Source: Bacteriovoracaceae bacterium (GTDB lineage Bacteria; Bdellovibrionota; Bacteriovoracia; Bacteriovoracales; Bacteriovoracaceae). Taken from it: DNA of 64,000 nt. The notes beneath the pieces were generated by a model, which did not search any database, was not told the DNA's origin, and saw only the letters and a list, made by a program, of their open reading frames with translations. The position numbers were made by a program, and so were the translations under genes. The first letter of the stretch is position 1; each line of letters starts with the position of its first letter. This document shows positions 1 through 8,972 of this stretch, in pieces. The DNA is taken from assembly GCA_013141065.1 (NCBI GenBank), contig JABFRR010000008.1:315464-379463 (forward strand), read 5' to 3'.

Positions 1-694
1 ATTGATATTCACCACCAACCCCCTTGGGTATGACTTTCAAAGCATCAAAAATTTCAGGTTTAAAAATATATCTTCCAGGTGTTGCTAGGCTAGAAGGTGC
101 AACAGAAGGATGTGGCTTTTCAACCATCGTTGTCATTCTCATTGTGTGTTTTTCATTATTAATGAAATCACCTTTTACAATTCCATATTTTGAAGTTTCT
201 TGTGGGTCAATTTCCATCACTCCAATTACACTAGAATTATTATTCTTTTGAGACACTTCTATTAATTGTTTCGTTACCGGATTTGGACCTCTAACGATTT
301 CATCACCAAGAATTACAGCAAAAGGCTCATTGCCAACAACGTCTTTTGCACAAAGAACGGCATGTCCTAAACCAAGTTGTTCTTTTTGCCTAATTGAAGT
401 GACCTCTACCATTTTCCCAATTTGTTGTATGAGTTCTAATTCTTTTAACTTTCCACTCTTAATTAAAAAATCTTCTAATTCGAAATTTCGGTCAAAATAA
501 TCTTCTATCGCATTTTTACCACTCGAAGTAATAAAGATAACTTGTTCGATACCTGACAAAATTGCTTCTTCAACTACGTAATGAATCATAGGTAAATTAA
601 TAATCGGAATCATTTCTTTTGGTACTTGTTTTGTAGCGGGAAGAAATCTTGTTCCTTTTCCTGCAACAGGGATGACGGCGCGCCTAATTTTCAT
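1..694 (-). CDS. galU: UTP--glucose-1-phosphate uridylyltransferase, 3' end cut by window edge
   Basis: The reverse strand from an ATG at 692-694 encodes an uninterrupted protein running off the left edge. It begins MKIRRAVIPVAGKGTRFLP, with the nucleotidyltransferase signature G-x-G-T-R-x-L-P followed by ATKQVPKEM, then a region with HYVVEEAILSG and later VVGNEPFAVILGDE, all typical of GalU. The enzyme makes UDP-glucose from UTP and glucose-1-phosphate in the cytoplasm for envelope sugars. About 231 residues are visible of a usual 280-300. An AAGGAA ribosome site lies 6-12 bases before the start. It is divergent from the barrel protein that follows. Confidence 0.93.
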   Translation of the reverse strand, partial: MKIRRAVIPVAGKGTRFLPATKQVPKEMIPIINLPMIHYVVEEAILSGIEQVIFITSSGKNAIEDYFDRNFELEDFLIKSGKLKELELIQQIGKMVEVTSIRQKEQLGLGHAVLCAKDVVGNEPFAVILGDEIVRGPNPVTKQLIEVSQKNNNSSVIGVMEIDPQETSKYGIVKGDFINNEKHTMRMTTMVEKPHPSVAPSSLATPGRYIFKPEIFDALKVIPKGVGGEYQ

Positions 695-740
695 TATAAT
701 TTCCTTAAGAAGTTGTTCATAATTTTAAAAGGAATTAGTT

Positions 741-1625
741 ATATTCGCAATCTATTCAAAAAATCTTTTTATAGCCTTTTTTTTATTATCTGCAACCTTA
801 GCAAATGCAAAGATTCATGAGTTTGAAACTACTCACTTGAAATCCCTTGCTGGCACGGGAGTCGCTGGAATTTTTATGGAAGAAGCAGCATTTCTTAATC
901 CCGCGAGTCTAGCTTATTTTAATAATGGTAGTGTGTATGCGCAACGAAACACTCATAAGTTCAAAAACACTCAAGGGCTAGTTACTGACGAATCTAAGGC
1001 AACCGCTTTTGTTTTTGCTGATGGAAATCCAAATGTTAGTGGCTCTCTTAGTTATGTTGACCAAGAAGAAGGTGTATTCAAAAGAAAAAGATGGGGACTT
1101 AGTGTCTCTGCACCACTAAACAAAGAATCTTCTTTGGGAATTAGTACTCGCAAATCCACAGACGAAAATAGTCTTTTGCAAACTAAAGTTGACTACTACC
1201 AAACGGTAGTTGGAGTGACGCATTCTCTTGATAGCCAAACATCCTTCGGTGTAATTTTTTATGACGTGCTCAATTCGAAAGCTAAAGAAACCAAGGCAAT
1301 GGTAGGTGCTCAGCACATGTTTGCAAACACGGCGACTCTAAATTTTGATTTATCAGCTAATTATAAAGCAGAAGAAATTACTGATACAATTATGTATCGT
1401 GGTGGATTGCAGTTTAAGGTCTTGGATGATTTCTACCTTCGCTTTGGAGGATTCAATGATAAATCCAAACAAGAAAAGGGAAATGGCTACGGTATCGCTT
1501 GGATTCAACCAAGGCTCGCCTTTGAATTTGCAATTAAAAGCACTAATACAAAAGCTGATTTGGCACTGGCCAGATCTGAACGAAAACTAAAAGAGACATC
1601 ATTATCAGCTTCATTTAGGTTCTAG
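741..1625 (+). CDS. Outer-membrane beta-barrel protein (FadL/TraF-like), apparent AUA start
   Basis: The reading frame has its first standard start (TTG) at 837, but coding potential clearly extends upstream to a TAA at 726-728. Residues encoded from 741 give a good signal peptide (FIAFFLLSATLANA, then KIHEF). No ATG, GTG or TTG exists in frame between 729 and 836. The best-placed start is ATA at 741, with AAGGA at 729-733 seven bases ahead. The mature N-terminus (SLAGTGVAG...EEAAFLNPASLAYF) resembles FadL/PorV/TraF-type barrels. The rest alternates short beta strands and ends SASFRF with the terminal aromatic residue of outer-membrane barrels. Substrate unknown. Conventional annotation would start at 837 and lose the signal peptide. 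Confidence 0.7.
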   Translation: MFAIYSKNLFIAFFLLSATLANAKIHEFETTHLKSLAGTGVAGIFMEEAAFLNPASLAYFNNGSVYAQRNTHKFKNTQGLVTDESKATAFVFADGNPNVSGSLSYVDQEEGVFKRKRWGLSVSAPLNKESSLGISTRKSTDENSLLQTKVDYYQTVVGVTHSLDSQTSFGVIFYDVLNSKAKETKAMVGAQHMFANTATLNFDLSANYKAEEITDTIMYRGGLQFKVLDDFYLRFGGFNDKSKQEKGNGYGIAWIQPRLAFEFAIKSTNTKADLALARSERKLKETSLSASFRF

Positions 1626-1634
1626 AGGATTATT

Positions 1635-2369
1635 TTGGCAAAGAAAAAAATTGATTCTAAAAGTTTAGTTGATGAACGCAAACGTGAACAAGTTGTAGAA
1701 CTTTATCGCACTCGTCTTACACATTTGAAGCGTGCACAGCTTTTTGTCAAAGAAGATCGGATGGCACTTGCCGTTGACTCATACAATAAATATCTTGGAA
1801 TCCTGGCACTTTATTTTGACATTACAGAAGACAGGTTAACGCCCACTCTTTTTGATGCAGAAAAAGATATGACGGAACTTCTTTTAATCAGTCACGCTTA
1901 CTGGGACCTCGCGAAAGCCTATGACAGAAGCCCCAACCTTGTTAGAGATTGCCTAAGATGCCTTGACCAATTTGTTAAATTTTCAATTGGATTCAAATAC
2001 CAACACGTCAATGCACAAATTATTCGTAAATTTAATAATAAAAAGCAAGCTCACAATCCCAAAGCCTTCGATGCTGCTTATCAAAAAATTCAAGTAAGCT
2101 CTAAAAAATGTTATATCGCAACCATGTGTTTTGGTGAAGATCATCCAAACACTCAAACATTAAGACATTTTAAACGCTCAATTGCGTACTCTGAAAGTGG
2201 AAGAGATTTCATTGATTTTTATTATCAATATTCACCGATGTTGGTGAATTTTCTCAATCGAAACATTCTTTTTAAAGAAATTTTTAATACTCTAATTACT
2301 ATTCCTGCACTAAAGGTCTTTGTTTATCTATTAAGGAAATATGTTTACAATCAGAAAACTCATACTTAA
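1635..2369 (+). CDS. CFI-box domain protein
   Basis: A 244-residue protein with a TTG start at 1635 (GAGGA seven bases upstream). The N-terminal half is basic and helical without a recognisable fold. Residues from about 158 carry CYIATMCFGEDHP, then TLRHFKRSIAYSESGRDFIDFYYQYSP, which matches the CFI-box C-terminal domain (CFIAT...G...H..V..LR.FRD..L....GR.FV..YY.YSP) found at the C-terminus of many bacterial proteins of unknown role. The last 35 residues are hydrophobic and may anchor it in the inner membrane. The gene overlaps the LptF/LptG-type permease downstream by 29 bases, suggesting coupled expression. Function unknown. Confidence 0.75.
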   Translation: MAKKKIDSKSLVDERKREQVVELYRTRLTHLKRAQLFVKEDRMALAVDSYNKYLGILALYFDITEDRLTPTLFDAEKDMTELLLISHAYWDLAKAYDRSPNLVRDCLRCLDQFVKFSIGFKYQHVNAQIIRKFNNKKQAHNPKAFDAAYQKIQVSSKKCYIATMCFGEDHPNTQTLRHFKRSIAYSESGRDFIDFYYQYSPMLVNFLNRNILFKEIFNTLITIPALKVFVYLLRKYVYNQKTHT

Positions 2370-3447
2370 AGTGTGGTTTAAATTTTTTATTGGATCAGTA
2401 CTTGTTTTAGTATTAATACTTTCTTTGGGTCATATTCTTAATGGTCTTTTAAAGGCGAGTAATGATTTTAGTTCAATTTTTGCCGACTTACTTTTGGAAT
2501 TACCTGCATTTTTAGTGAAGATATTTCCAGTTTCTTGTTTAATTGCTTCTCTTTTTTCAATTAATAAATTGAAAAGTAGAAATGAATTAACTTCTATATT
2601 TGCATGTGGGTTTTCACGAAGACAATTTGTTTCAATTATTGGAACTGCAGGTGCACTTGTTGGCTTTCTTCTTTTTATGATTAATGGCTACCTCGTTCCC
2701 TACGTCAAACACAAGCAATCTAATACAATTTCTACAACTCCTGGTGCTGTTAAAGGTAATTCGATGTCTCTAGTTTCAATTAATGCACTTCAATCTGGAA
2801 GAATTTGGTTTAAAGGCCAAGGCTATTTTTTTTCTTATAGTTCTTTTGATGCTAACAAAAACACACTTTATGATTTAACACTATATTTTTATGATAAAAC
2901 TTTTCGCCACTCAGAGCACTACACAGCACAGTCTGCTACTTTTGTTTCTGAGGGTGGCTGGCTTTTAAAAAATGGCTTGCAAGTTACAAATCTCGAAAAT
3001 TCAACTTTCCCCACTCCTAAAATTTTTAGTGAGATGAACATAAACTTAAATGAAACTGTTTCTGATTTTAAAAAAATCAATGCCGACATTTCCACTCTCA
3101 ACATTTGGAAACTTTATGATTATATTGCTGTTTTAAGGGCCAATAAAATTAATGAAAATGAATATTTTGTCACTTTCTTAGATAAATTTGCCTCGGGTTT
3201 AACTTGCCTCGTTTTAGCGATTTTAGCATCAATTGCCTTATTTAATCCGAACCGCAGAAATAGTTCATTTGGAACAAATATTGCTTTTGTTTTAAGTTTT
3301 ACTTTTGTCTATTGGTTTATCTATTCTTATTTTTTAACTTTGGGTCAAACGAGTCGTATATCTCCTTATTTAGCGACTTTTGGTGTCCCTTTTGTCTTTG
3401 TTGCCTACCTCTGTTTCTACTTTATTTATCATCGTAAATTGCGCTGA
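2341..3447 (+). CDS. LptF/LptG-family permease (YjgP/YjgQ)
   Basis: A 368-residue inner-membrane protein. Hydrophobic segments lie near residues 10-30, 50-70 and 95-120, then a periplasmic beta-rich domain of about 150 residues, then three C-terminal segments (from about 280). This is the YjgP/YjgQ architecture; these permeases pair with LptB to extract lipopolysaccharide from the inner membrane. The segment SLFSINKLKSRNELTSIFACGFSR is the typical cytoplasmic coupling loop (family: E[LI]-x-A-x-x-x-x-G). ATG start with AAGGAA just upstream. Only one such gene is here, so whether it is LptF or LptG cannot be decided. Confidence 0.85.
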   Translation: MFTIRKLILKVWFKFFIGSVLVLVLILSLGHILNGLLKASNDFSSIFADLLLELPAFLVKIFPVSCLIASLFSINKLKSRNELTSIFACGFSRRQFVSIIGTAGALVGFLLFMINGYLVPYVKHKQSNTISTTPGAVKGNSMSLVSINALQSGRIWFKGQGYFFSYSSFDANKNTLYDLTLYFYDKTFRHSEHYTAQSATFVSEGGWLLKNGLQVTNLENSTFPTPKIFSEMNINLNETVSDFKKINADISTLNIWKLYDYIAVLRANKINENEYFVTFLDKFASGLTCLVLAILASIALFNPNRRNSSFGTNIAFVLSFTFVYWFIYSYFLTLGQTSRISPYLATFGVPFVFVAYLCFYFIYHRKLR

Positions 3448-3466
3448 TTTATGATATGAGGTTATT

Positions 3467-4051
3467 ATGAATGATAATTTTTTAAACAATTATGAACTTA
3501 GCGGTAACCTATTACCAATTCACACTTATCCTGCTCCTATTTTAAAAAAAATAGCTGTTCCCGTGACTGACTTTAATGCGGAACTGAGAGAAATTATTAA
3601 AGACATGTTTTTTACAATGTATAACGCACCTGGAATTGGGCTCGCGGCTCCACAAGTTGGCCATAGTTTGCGTTTATTTGTTCTTGATATTTGGTTTGAA
3701 AGAGAAAAAGTTACTCTGGCCGACGGAACATCAGAGTATCGATTTTTTGATTTTAGCCCTATGGTTTTTATAAATCCTATTTTTAAAAATAAAAGTGGTG
3801 AAATCATTCATGAAGAAGGCTGCCTAAGCGTGCCAGGAATTTATGAAGATGTTAAACGCGCTCAATTAGTTACTGTTGAATACCAAGACATGTTTGGCGT
3901 CCATCACACTTTAGAAGCAGATGAGCTTTTATCCGTTTGCTTACAACATGAAAATGATCATCTCGACGGAATTGTTTTCATTGAAAGGTTAAGTTTTCTC
4001 AAAAAACAGTTAATTGAAAAAAAATTCTTAAAAAAACAAAAGAAAAAATAA
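3467..4051 (+). CDS. def: Peptide deformylase
   Basis: Removes the N-formyl group from nascent proteins. All three family motifs are present: GIGLAAPQVG at residues 56-65, EGCLS with metal ligand Cys119, and HENDH at 161-165 giving His161, His165 and catalytic Glu162. The 194 residues are slightly longer than the usual 165-190, with a 17-residue N-terminal extension and a lysine-rich tail. The stop codon shares one base with the fmt start (TAATG), the classic def-fmt pair, so formylation and deformylation enzymes are co-translated. Confidence 0.97.
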   Translation: MNDNFLNNYELSGNLLPIHTYPAPILKKIAVPVTDFNAELREIIKDMFFTMYNAPGIGLAAPQVGHSLRLFVLDIWFEREKVTLADGTSEYRFFDFSPMVFINPIFKNKSGEIIHEEGCLSVPGIYEDVKRAQLVTVEYQDMFGVHHTLEADELLSVCLQHENDHLDGIVFIERLSFLKKQLIEKKFLKKQKKK

Positions 4052-4998
4052 TGACTAAAAAATTCAATGTAGTTTTTTGTGGCACTCCTGATTTTTCTTT
4101 ACCGACCTTGGAAACTTTGGCTTCTCACCCTTCTATTTCTATAGTAGCCGTTATTACAATGCCAGATCGTCCAGCTGGACGTGGTCAAGAATTAAAATCT
4201 CCCCCTGTCGCTGAGTTTGCAAAAAACAACGATCTGAGACTTTTTCAAGTGGATAATATAAATAAAAGTGAAGATGTACTTCTGGCACTTGAATCAATGA
4301 ATGTTGATTTTTTTTTAGTGCTGGCATTCGCACAATTTTTAGGATCGCGAGTTTTATCAATTCCCAAGTTAGGCTGTTTTAATATCCACACTTCTATTTT
4401 ACCCAAGTATCGCGGTGCTGCTCCAATTCAATATGCTCTTTTAAATGGAGACACTTCTACGGGGGTCTCTATTCAAAAAATGGTTAAAGAAATGGATGCT
4501 GGAGATCTTGTTCATTTCGATGAGGTTTCTATTGATCCTATCGATAACGGTGAAACTCTTTATAATAAACTTAAAAATAAAGCAGCACAAAGCACACTCG
4601 CTTTTATAGATAAGCTTCAATCAAATACAATTGTCTATACTCCCCAAGATGTCTCGCAGGTTTCGTTTGCGCCAACAATTAAAAAAGAAGATGGTTTACT
4701 TGATTTTAAAAATTCAAACTATAACAAAATTCAAAATCAAATACGAGCTTTCGACCCTTGGCCTGGCACTTATTGTTTTTTAAATTCTCAAAGACTTAAA
4801 GTTTTTTCAATTGAACGACTAACAAAAAAACTTTCACCTGGTGAAACAAGTCTTGAACATGGACAACTTCTTATTGGTTTAAAAGATTGCTCGATACGCT
4901 TAAGTAAAATTCAGTTAGAAGGAAAAAAGGTTTGCTCTGATAACGAATTATTAAATGGACTTAAAAATAAGGGCGGAGTAATTATTATTAATCCGTAA
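4051..4998 (+). CDS. fmt: Methionyl-tRNA formyltransferase
   Basis: Formylates initiator Met-tRNA using 10-formyl-tetrahydrofolate. The N-terminal VVFCGTPDFSLPTLE and the catalytic segment NIHTSILPKYRGAAPIQ (Asn, His and the SLLPxxRGAAPI signature) are diagnostic, followed by the C-terminal OB-like domain including RAFDPWPGTY. Length 315 residues matches the family. It starts on the last base of def. Confidence 0.97.
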   Translation: MTKKFNVVFCGTPDFSLPTLETLASHPSISIVAVITMPDRPAGRGQELKSPPVAEFAKNNDLRLFQVDNINKSEDVLLALESMNVDFFLVLAFAQFLGSRVLSIPKLGCFNIHTSILPKYRGAAPIQYALLNGDTSTGVSIQKMVKEMDAGDLVHFDEVSIDPIDNGETLYNKLKNKAAQSTLAFIDKLQSNTIVYTPQDVSQVSFAPTIKKEDGLLDFKNSNYNKIQNQIRAFDPWPGTYCFLNSQRLKVFSIERLTKKLSPGETSLEHGQLLIGLKDCSIRLSKIQLEGKKVCSDNELLNGLKNKGGVIIINP

Positions 4999-5005
4999 GA
5001 ATTTT

Positions 5006-5659
5006 ATGACAATTATTTCACCTAGTCTTTTAGCTTGTGATTTTCTTAACATTGAATCAGAACTTAAATCTTTTGATGGTATCAAGAACCTTTGGTTTCA
5101 CCTGGACATTATGGATGGACATTTTGTTCCCAATCTTACTTTTGGTAATCCCATCATTGAGCAAATTGTAAAAAAGAGCGGCCATAAATGTGATGCACAC
5201 TTCATGGTAACTAATCCTGACTTCTATAATGAAACTCTAAGGACGTACGGACTTCATAATTTTACCTTTCACTTCGAAGCAGTCTTAGATCCCCATTCTT
5301 TTGCATTGGAATGTAAAAAGAATTATCCAAGCGTTGGAGTGTCTATAAAACCCAATACTCCAACCCATAAACTTAGTGATGAATTATTGAGTGTAATAGA
5401 TCTCGTATTAATTATGTCGGTAGAACCTGGTTTTGGTGGACAGTCATTTATGCCTTTGGCCTATGATAAAATAAATGAATTAAAGACAAGGAGATCAAAG
5501 CTTGGATTAAATTTTCAAATTCAGATTGATGGTGGAGTCACTGATAAAAATTCACGAGATTTAATCAATGCAGGGGCCGATAACTTAGTGGCCGGTTCAT
5601 ATATTTTCAATGCTAGCCAAGATAAATATTCTGAGATGATTGATTTACTAAGAAAATGA
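5006..5659 (+). CDS. rpe: Ribulose-phosphate 3-epimerase
   Basis: A 217-residue TIM-barrel enzyme interconverting ribulose-5-phosphate and xylulose-5-phosphate in the pentose phosphate pathway. Seen motifs: ISPSLLACDF at the N-terminus, HLDIMDGHFVPNLTFG with the metal/catalytic His and Asp, MSVEPGFGGQSF, and QIDGGV (second catalytic Asp). ATG at 5006, seven bases after the fmt stop, so it is likely cotranscribed with def-fmt. The gene ends in TGA, showing TGA is a normal stop in this genome. Confidence 0.96.
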   Translation: MTIISPSLLACDFLNIESELKSFDGIKNLWFHLDIMDGHFVPNLTFGNPIIEQIVKKSGHKCDAHFMVTNPDFYNETLRTYGLHNFTFHFEAVLDPHSFALECKKNYPSVGVSIKPNTPTHKLSDELLSVIDLVLIMSVEPGFGGQSFMPLAYDKINELKTRRSKLGLNFQIQIDGGVTDKNSRDLINAGADNLVAGSYIFNASQDKYSEMIDLLRK

Positions 5660-5748
5660 GGACTTAGGTCTCAATCTTGAAGCAAAACATCATTACAAAT
5701 GAGCAAATTTCATTGTAGGATCATGAGGATTTAACCTTGTGAGAATAT
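5660..5748. promoter_or_regulatory. Intergenic region upstream of the hut operon
   Basis: This 89-base gap separates rpe from hutH and probably holds the hut promoter. It contains an imperfect inverted repeat, TTACAAATGA and TTCATTGTAG, around 5693-5719, which could be a repressor or activator operator. No textbook HutC operator is visible and no clear promoter hexamers can be assigned by eye. Confidence 0.25.
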
Positions 5749-7284
5749 ATGAAAATTGTTTTAGACGGCCTCTCGTTAACTATTAATCAAGTCCATCAAG
5801 TGGCCTATGCTAAAAATAAAAGCGTAAGTCTTTCGATCGGTTCAGAAGCATTAAAAAAGATGCAGGCATCTCGCTCATTTGTTTTTGATATCGTAAATAA
5901 GGGTGAACCTGTTTATGGTATTAATACTGGATTTGGCGCGCTTTCTAGCATGCATATTGCCAAAAAAGATCTGGCGCAACTTCAAGTTAACCTCATTCGC
6001 TCACACTGCACTGGTGTGGGAAAGCCTTTCTCAAAAGAAATAACAAGAGCGATAATGCTCTTAAGGGCCAATTGCCTTACCTCTGGCTTTTCAGGTGTTG
6101 AACCTTCAACTGTTGAGTTACTGATTGATTTTCTTAATCATGACATCACACCAGTCGTTCCTGAAAAAGGATCTGTAGGTGCCAGTGGTGACCTTGCCCC
6201 CTTATCTCATATTGCTCTCGCTTTAATTGGCGAAGGCGAAGTCGAAATGGATGGAAAAATTGTTAATTCTTCTTTTGCAATAAATCACATTGGAAAAACA
6301 CCTGCCGTTTTAGGGCCTAAAGATGGTCTTGCATTAATTAATGGGACTGCTTGTATGGCAGCTCTTGGTGCATTAGCCGTGTTTGAAGCAAAACAAATTA
6401 TGAAGATTGCAGATATATGTGCAACACTAACAATGGACGGTGTGAAAGGAACTGATAAAGCTTATAATCCTAAAATAACTTTATTAAAACCTCACAAGGG
6501 GCAAATCTTAAGCATGGAAAATCTGAACATGCTTACAAAAGGATCTCTCTTAAAAGACTCACATCCTGATTGCCATAAAGTTCAAGATCCTTATTCACTT
6601 CGCTGTGTACCTCAAGTGCACGGAGCTTGCAGACAAACCCTCATTCATGCTGAAGAAGTTGTTAACACTGAACTAAATGCTGTCACAGACAATCCACTTA
6701 TATTCGTTGAAAGCGGAGAAGTTATTTCTGGTGGAAATTTTCACGGTGAAGCTCTGGCCCTAGTGATGGATTATCTTGCTATGGGTGTTGCTGAAATATG
6801 TAATATTAGTGAAAGACGAATTGAAAAAATGATGAATCCTGTTTTTTCTGAATTGCCTGCTTTTTTAACTAAAAATTCTGGACTCAATTCTGGTTTAATG
6901 ATTGCCCACGTAACAGCTGCTGCTTTAGTGAGTGAAAATAAGTATCTTTGTCATCCTGCTAGTGTGGATTCAGTTCCCACATCTACCGACAAAGAAGACC
7001 ACGTATCCATGGGAGTTACTGCTGGAAGAAAACTTCATGAAGTTATCGATAATGCCAAAACAGTTTTGGCCATTGAACTTCTCTGTAATACACAGGCACT
7101 TGACCTACAAAGACCTTTAACTTCCTCACCCGCTCTTGAAGAAGTTTATAAAGCAATTCGTGCTCACGTTCCACCAATTGAAGATGACCGTATATTTTAT
7201 AAAGATATTAACAATGTTATTAAAGTTATCAACAGTGGTGAAATAATTAAAGCTGCTGAACTTCATACTGGAGTTTTAAATTAA
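5749..7284 (+). CDS. hutH: Histidine ammonia-lyase
   Basis: First step of histidine degradation: L-histidine to urocanate plus ammonia. The electrophilic MIO cofactor forms from Ala145-Ser146-Gly147 in GSVGASGDLAPLSH. Other family blocks are YGINTGFG (56-63) and the tail TSTDKEDHVSMG. Length 511 is normal. The stop overlaps the hutU start by one base (TAATG). A weak GTGAGAA ribosome site precedes the ATG. Confidence 0.97.
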   Translation: MKIVLDGLSLTINQVHQVAYAKNKSVSLSIGSEALKKMQASRSFVFDIVNKGEPVYGINTGFGALSSMHIAKKDLAQLQVNLIRSHCTGVGKPFSKEITRAIMLLRANCLTSGFSGVEPSTVELLIDFLNHDITPVVPEKGSVGASGDLAPLSHIALALIGEGEVEMDGKIVNSSFAINHIGKTPAVLGPKDGLALINGTACMAALGALAVFEAKQIMKIADICATLTMDGVKGTDKAYNPKITLLKPHKGQILSMENLNMLTKGSLLKDSHPDCHKVQDPYSLRCVPQVHGACRQTLIHAEEVVNTELNAVTDNPLIFVESGEVISGGNFHGEALALVMDYLAMGVAEICNISERRIEKMMNPVFSELPAFLTKNSGLNSGLMIAHVTAAALVSENKYLCHPASVDSVPTSTDKEDHVSMGVTAGRKLHEVIDNAKTVLAIELLCNTQALDLQRPLTSSPALEEVYKAIRAHVPPIEDDRIFYKDINNVIKVINSGEIIKAAELHTGVLN

Positions 7285-8951
7285 TGAATACTACAATACC
7301 TCTTCCACCAACGGGTTCAACTTTAACATGTAAAGGCTGGCATCAAGAAGCGGCTCTGAGATGTCTTTTAAATAATCTCCATCCGGACGTTGCTGAAGAC
7401 AGAGATAATTTGATTGTTTATGGTGGAAATGGCCAAGCGGCAAGAAATCATCAAGCTCTTCAAGACATAATTCACGCTTTAAAAAATCTTGAAAATAATG
7501 AAACTCTCATGATTCAATCTGGAAAACCAGTTGCTATTTTTCCCAGCCATTCACATGGACCGAGAGTCTTGATTGCCAATTCTAACTTAGTTCCCCACTG
7601 GGCAACTTGGGATTATTTTAATAAATTAAAAGACGAAGGCCTTATGATGTACGGTCAAATGACGGCGGGATCATGGATTTACATTGGAACACAGGGAATA
7701 CTCCAAGGAACTTATGAAACCTTTATGGCCGCTGCAGAAAAACATTATGGCGAAGGTTCCGACCTAAAAGGAAAACTTGTACTAACTGCTGGTATTGGTG
7801 GAATGGGTGGTGCCCAACCTCTTGCTGTAAAGATGGCGAACGGGGTTTGCTTAGCTTGTGACGTTGAAGAATGGAGAATTGAAAAGAGATTGAAGACACG
7901 TTATTTAGATGTTTTATGTAAAACTTTTGACGAAGCTATTGAATTGGCACTTAAATCAAAAAATGAAAACAAGGCAATATCAATAGGTGTTGTTGGAAAT
8001 GCTGCTGATTTTTTCAAGTATGTTTTTGATCAAGGAATTGTTCCTGACTTGGTTACTGACCAAACATCTGCACATGACCCACTAAATGGATATGTTCCTC
8101 ACGGATTACCAGTTGCAGATGCATTTTTATTAAGAAAGTCTGATCCAAAAAAATATACCGAACTTTCTTATCAAACAATGGGTGACCATATTCGTGTAAT
8201 GTTAGCTTTCCAAAAAAAGGGCTCTCACGTTTTCGATTATGGAAATAATTTACGCGAAGGAGCTAAAATTGTCGGTGTAAAAGAAGCCTATGATTTTCCA
8301 GGTTTCGTTCCGGCTTATATACGTCCACTTTTTTGTAAAGGTTCTGGCCCTTTTAGATGGATCGCCTTATCAGGTGACCCTGATGATATACGTGTAACTG
8401 ATGAAGCACTCAAAAATTTATTTCCAAATAATAAAAAGCTCCACAATTGGCTTAATAAAGCTCAAGAGATGGTTGCATTTCAAGGTTTACCAGCGAGAAT
8501 ATGTTGGCTTAATTACGGAGAACGAGAACAAGCTGGATTGTTATTTAACAAATTGGTTCGTGAAGGAAAAGTGAAAGCACCAATTGTCATTGGACGAGAT
8601 CATCTTGATTGCGGATCCGTCACAAGTCCTAATAGAGAAACTGAAGGCATGCTAGATGGAACAGATGCTGTATCTGATTGGTCATTGTTAAATCTTATGA
8701 TTAATACAATGAATGGTGCTTCGTGGACATCATTCCATCACGGCGGAGGTGTTGGAATCGGCTACTCACAACATTCTGGAATGGTCATTTGTGCTGATGG
8801 TTCAAAGGATATGGATGAGAGACTAAAACGAGTTCTTAATTCTGATCCTGGCATGGGGGTCGCCCGTCATGCAGATGCTGGATATACTATTGCAAAAGAG
8901 ACTGCGAGTAAGAGTAGCCTGAAGCTACCATCGCTTAAAATTAATACTTAA
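7284..8951 (+). CDS. hutU: Urocanate hydratase
   Basis: Converts urocanate to imidazolonepropionate with tightly bound NAD+. The 555-residue length and blocks such as LIVYGGNGQAARNH, the NAD-binding LTAGIGGMGGAQP, DQTSAHDPLNGY and the C-terminal HHGGGVGIGYSQHSGM are those of urocanase. It follows hutH with a one-base overlap and precedes hutI by 21 bases. Confidence 0.97.
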   Translation: MNTTIPLPPTGSTLTCKGWHQEAALRCLLNNLHPDVAEDRDNLIVYGGNGQAARNHQALQDIIHALKNLENNETLMIQSGKPVAIFPSHSHGPRVLIANSNLVPHWATWDYFNKLKDEGLMMYGQMTAGSWIYIGTQGILQGTYETFMAAAEKHYGEGSDLKGKLVLTAGIGGMGGAQPLAVKMANGVCLACDVEEWRIEKRLKTRYLDVLCKTFDEAIELALKSKNENKAISIGVVGNAADFFKYVFDQGIVPDLVTDQTSAHDPLNGYVPHGLPVADAFLLRKSDPKKYTELSYQTMGDHIRVMLAFQKKGSHVFDYGNNLREGAKIVGVKEAYDFPGFVPAYIRPLFCKGSGPFRWIALSGDPDDIRVTDEALKNLFPNNKKLHNWLNKAQEMVAFQGLPARICWLNYGEREQAGLLFNKLVREGKVKAPIVIGRDHLDCGSVTSPNRETEGMLDGTDAVSDWSLLNLMINTMNGASWTSFHHGGGVGIGYSQHSGMVICADGSKDMDERLKRVLNSDPGMGVARHADAGYTIAKETASKSSLKLPSLKINT

Positions 8952-8972
8952 ACCAAACAGAAGCCTATTTAT

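Noticed and set aside
626..820. 64-residue plus-strand open frame
   Set aside because: It starts antisense to galU and overlaps the signal-peptide region of the barrel gene in another frame; the frame ending in TLANAKIHEF makes far better sense.
5693..5719. Imperfect repeat before hutH as a HutC operator
   Set aside because: It does not match the known HutC operator, and arms differ; kept only as a weak regulatory note.
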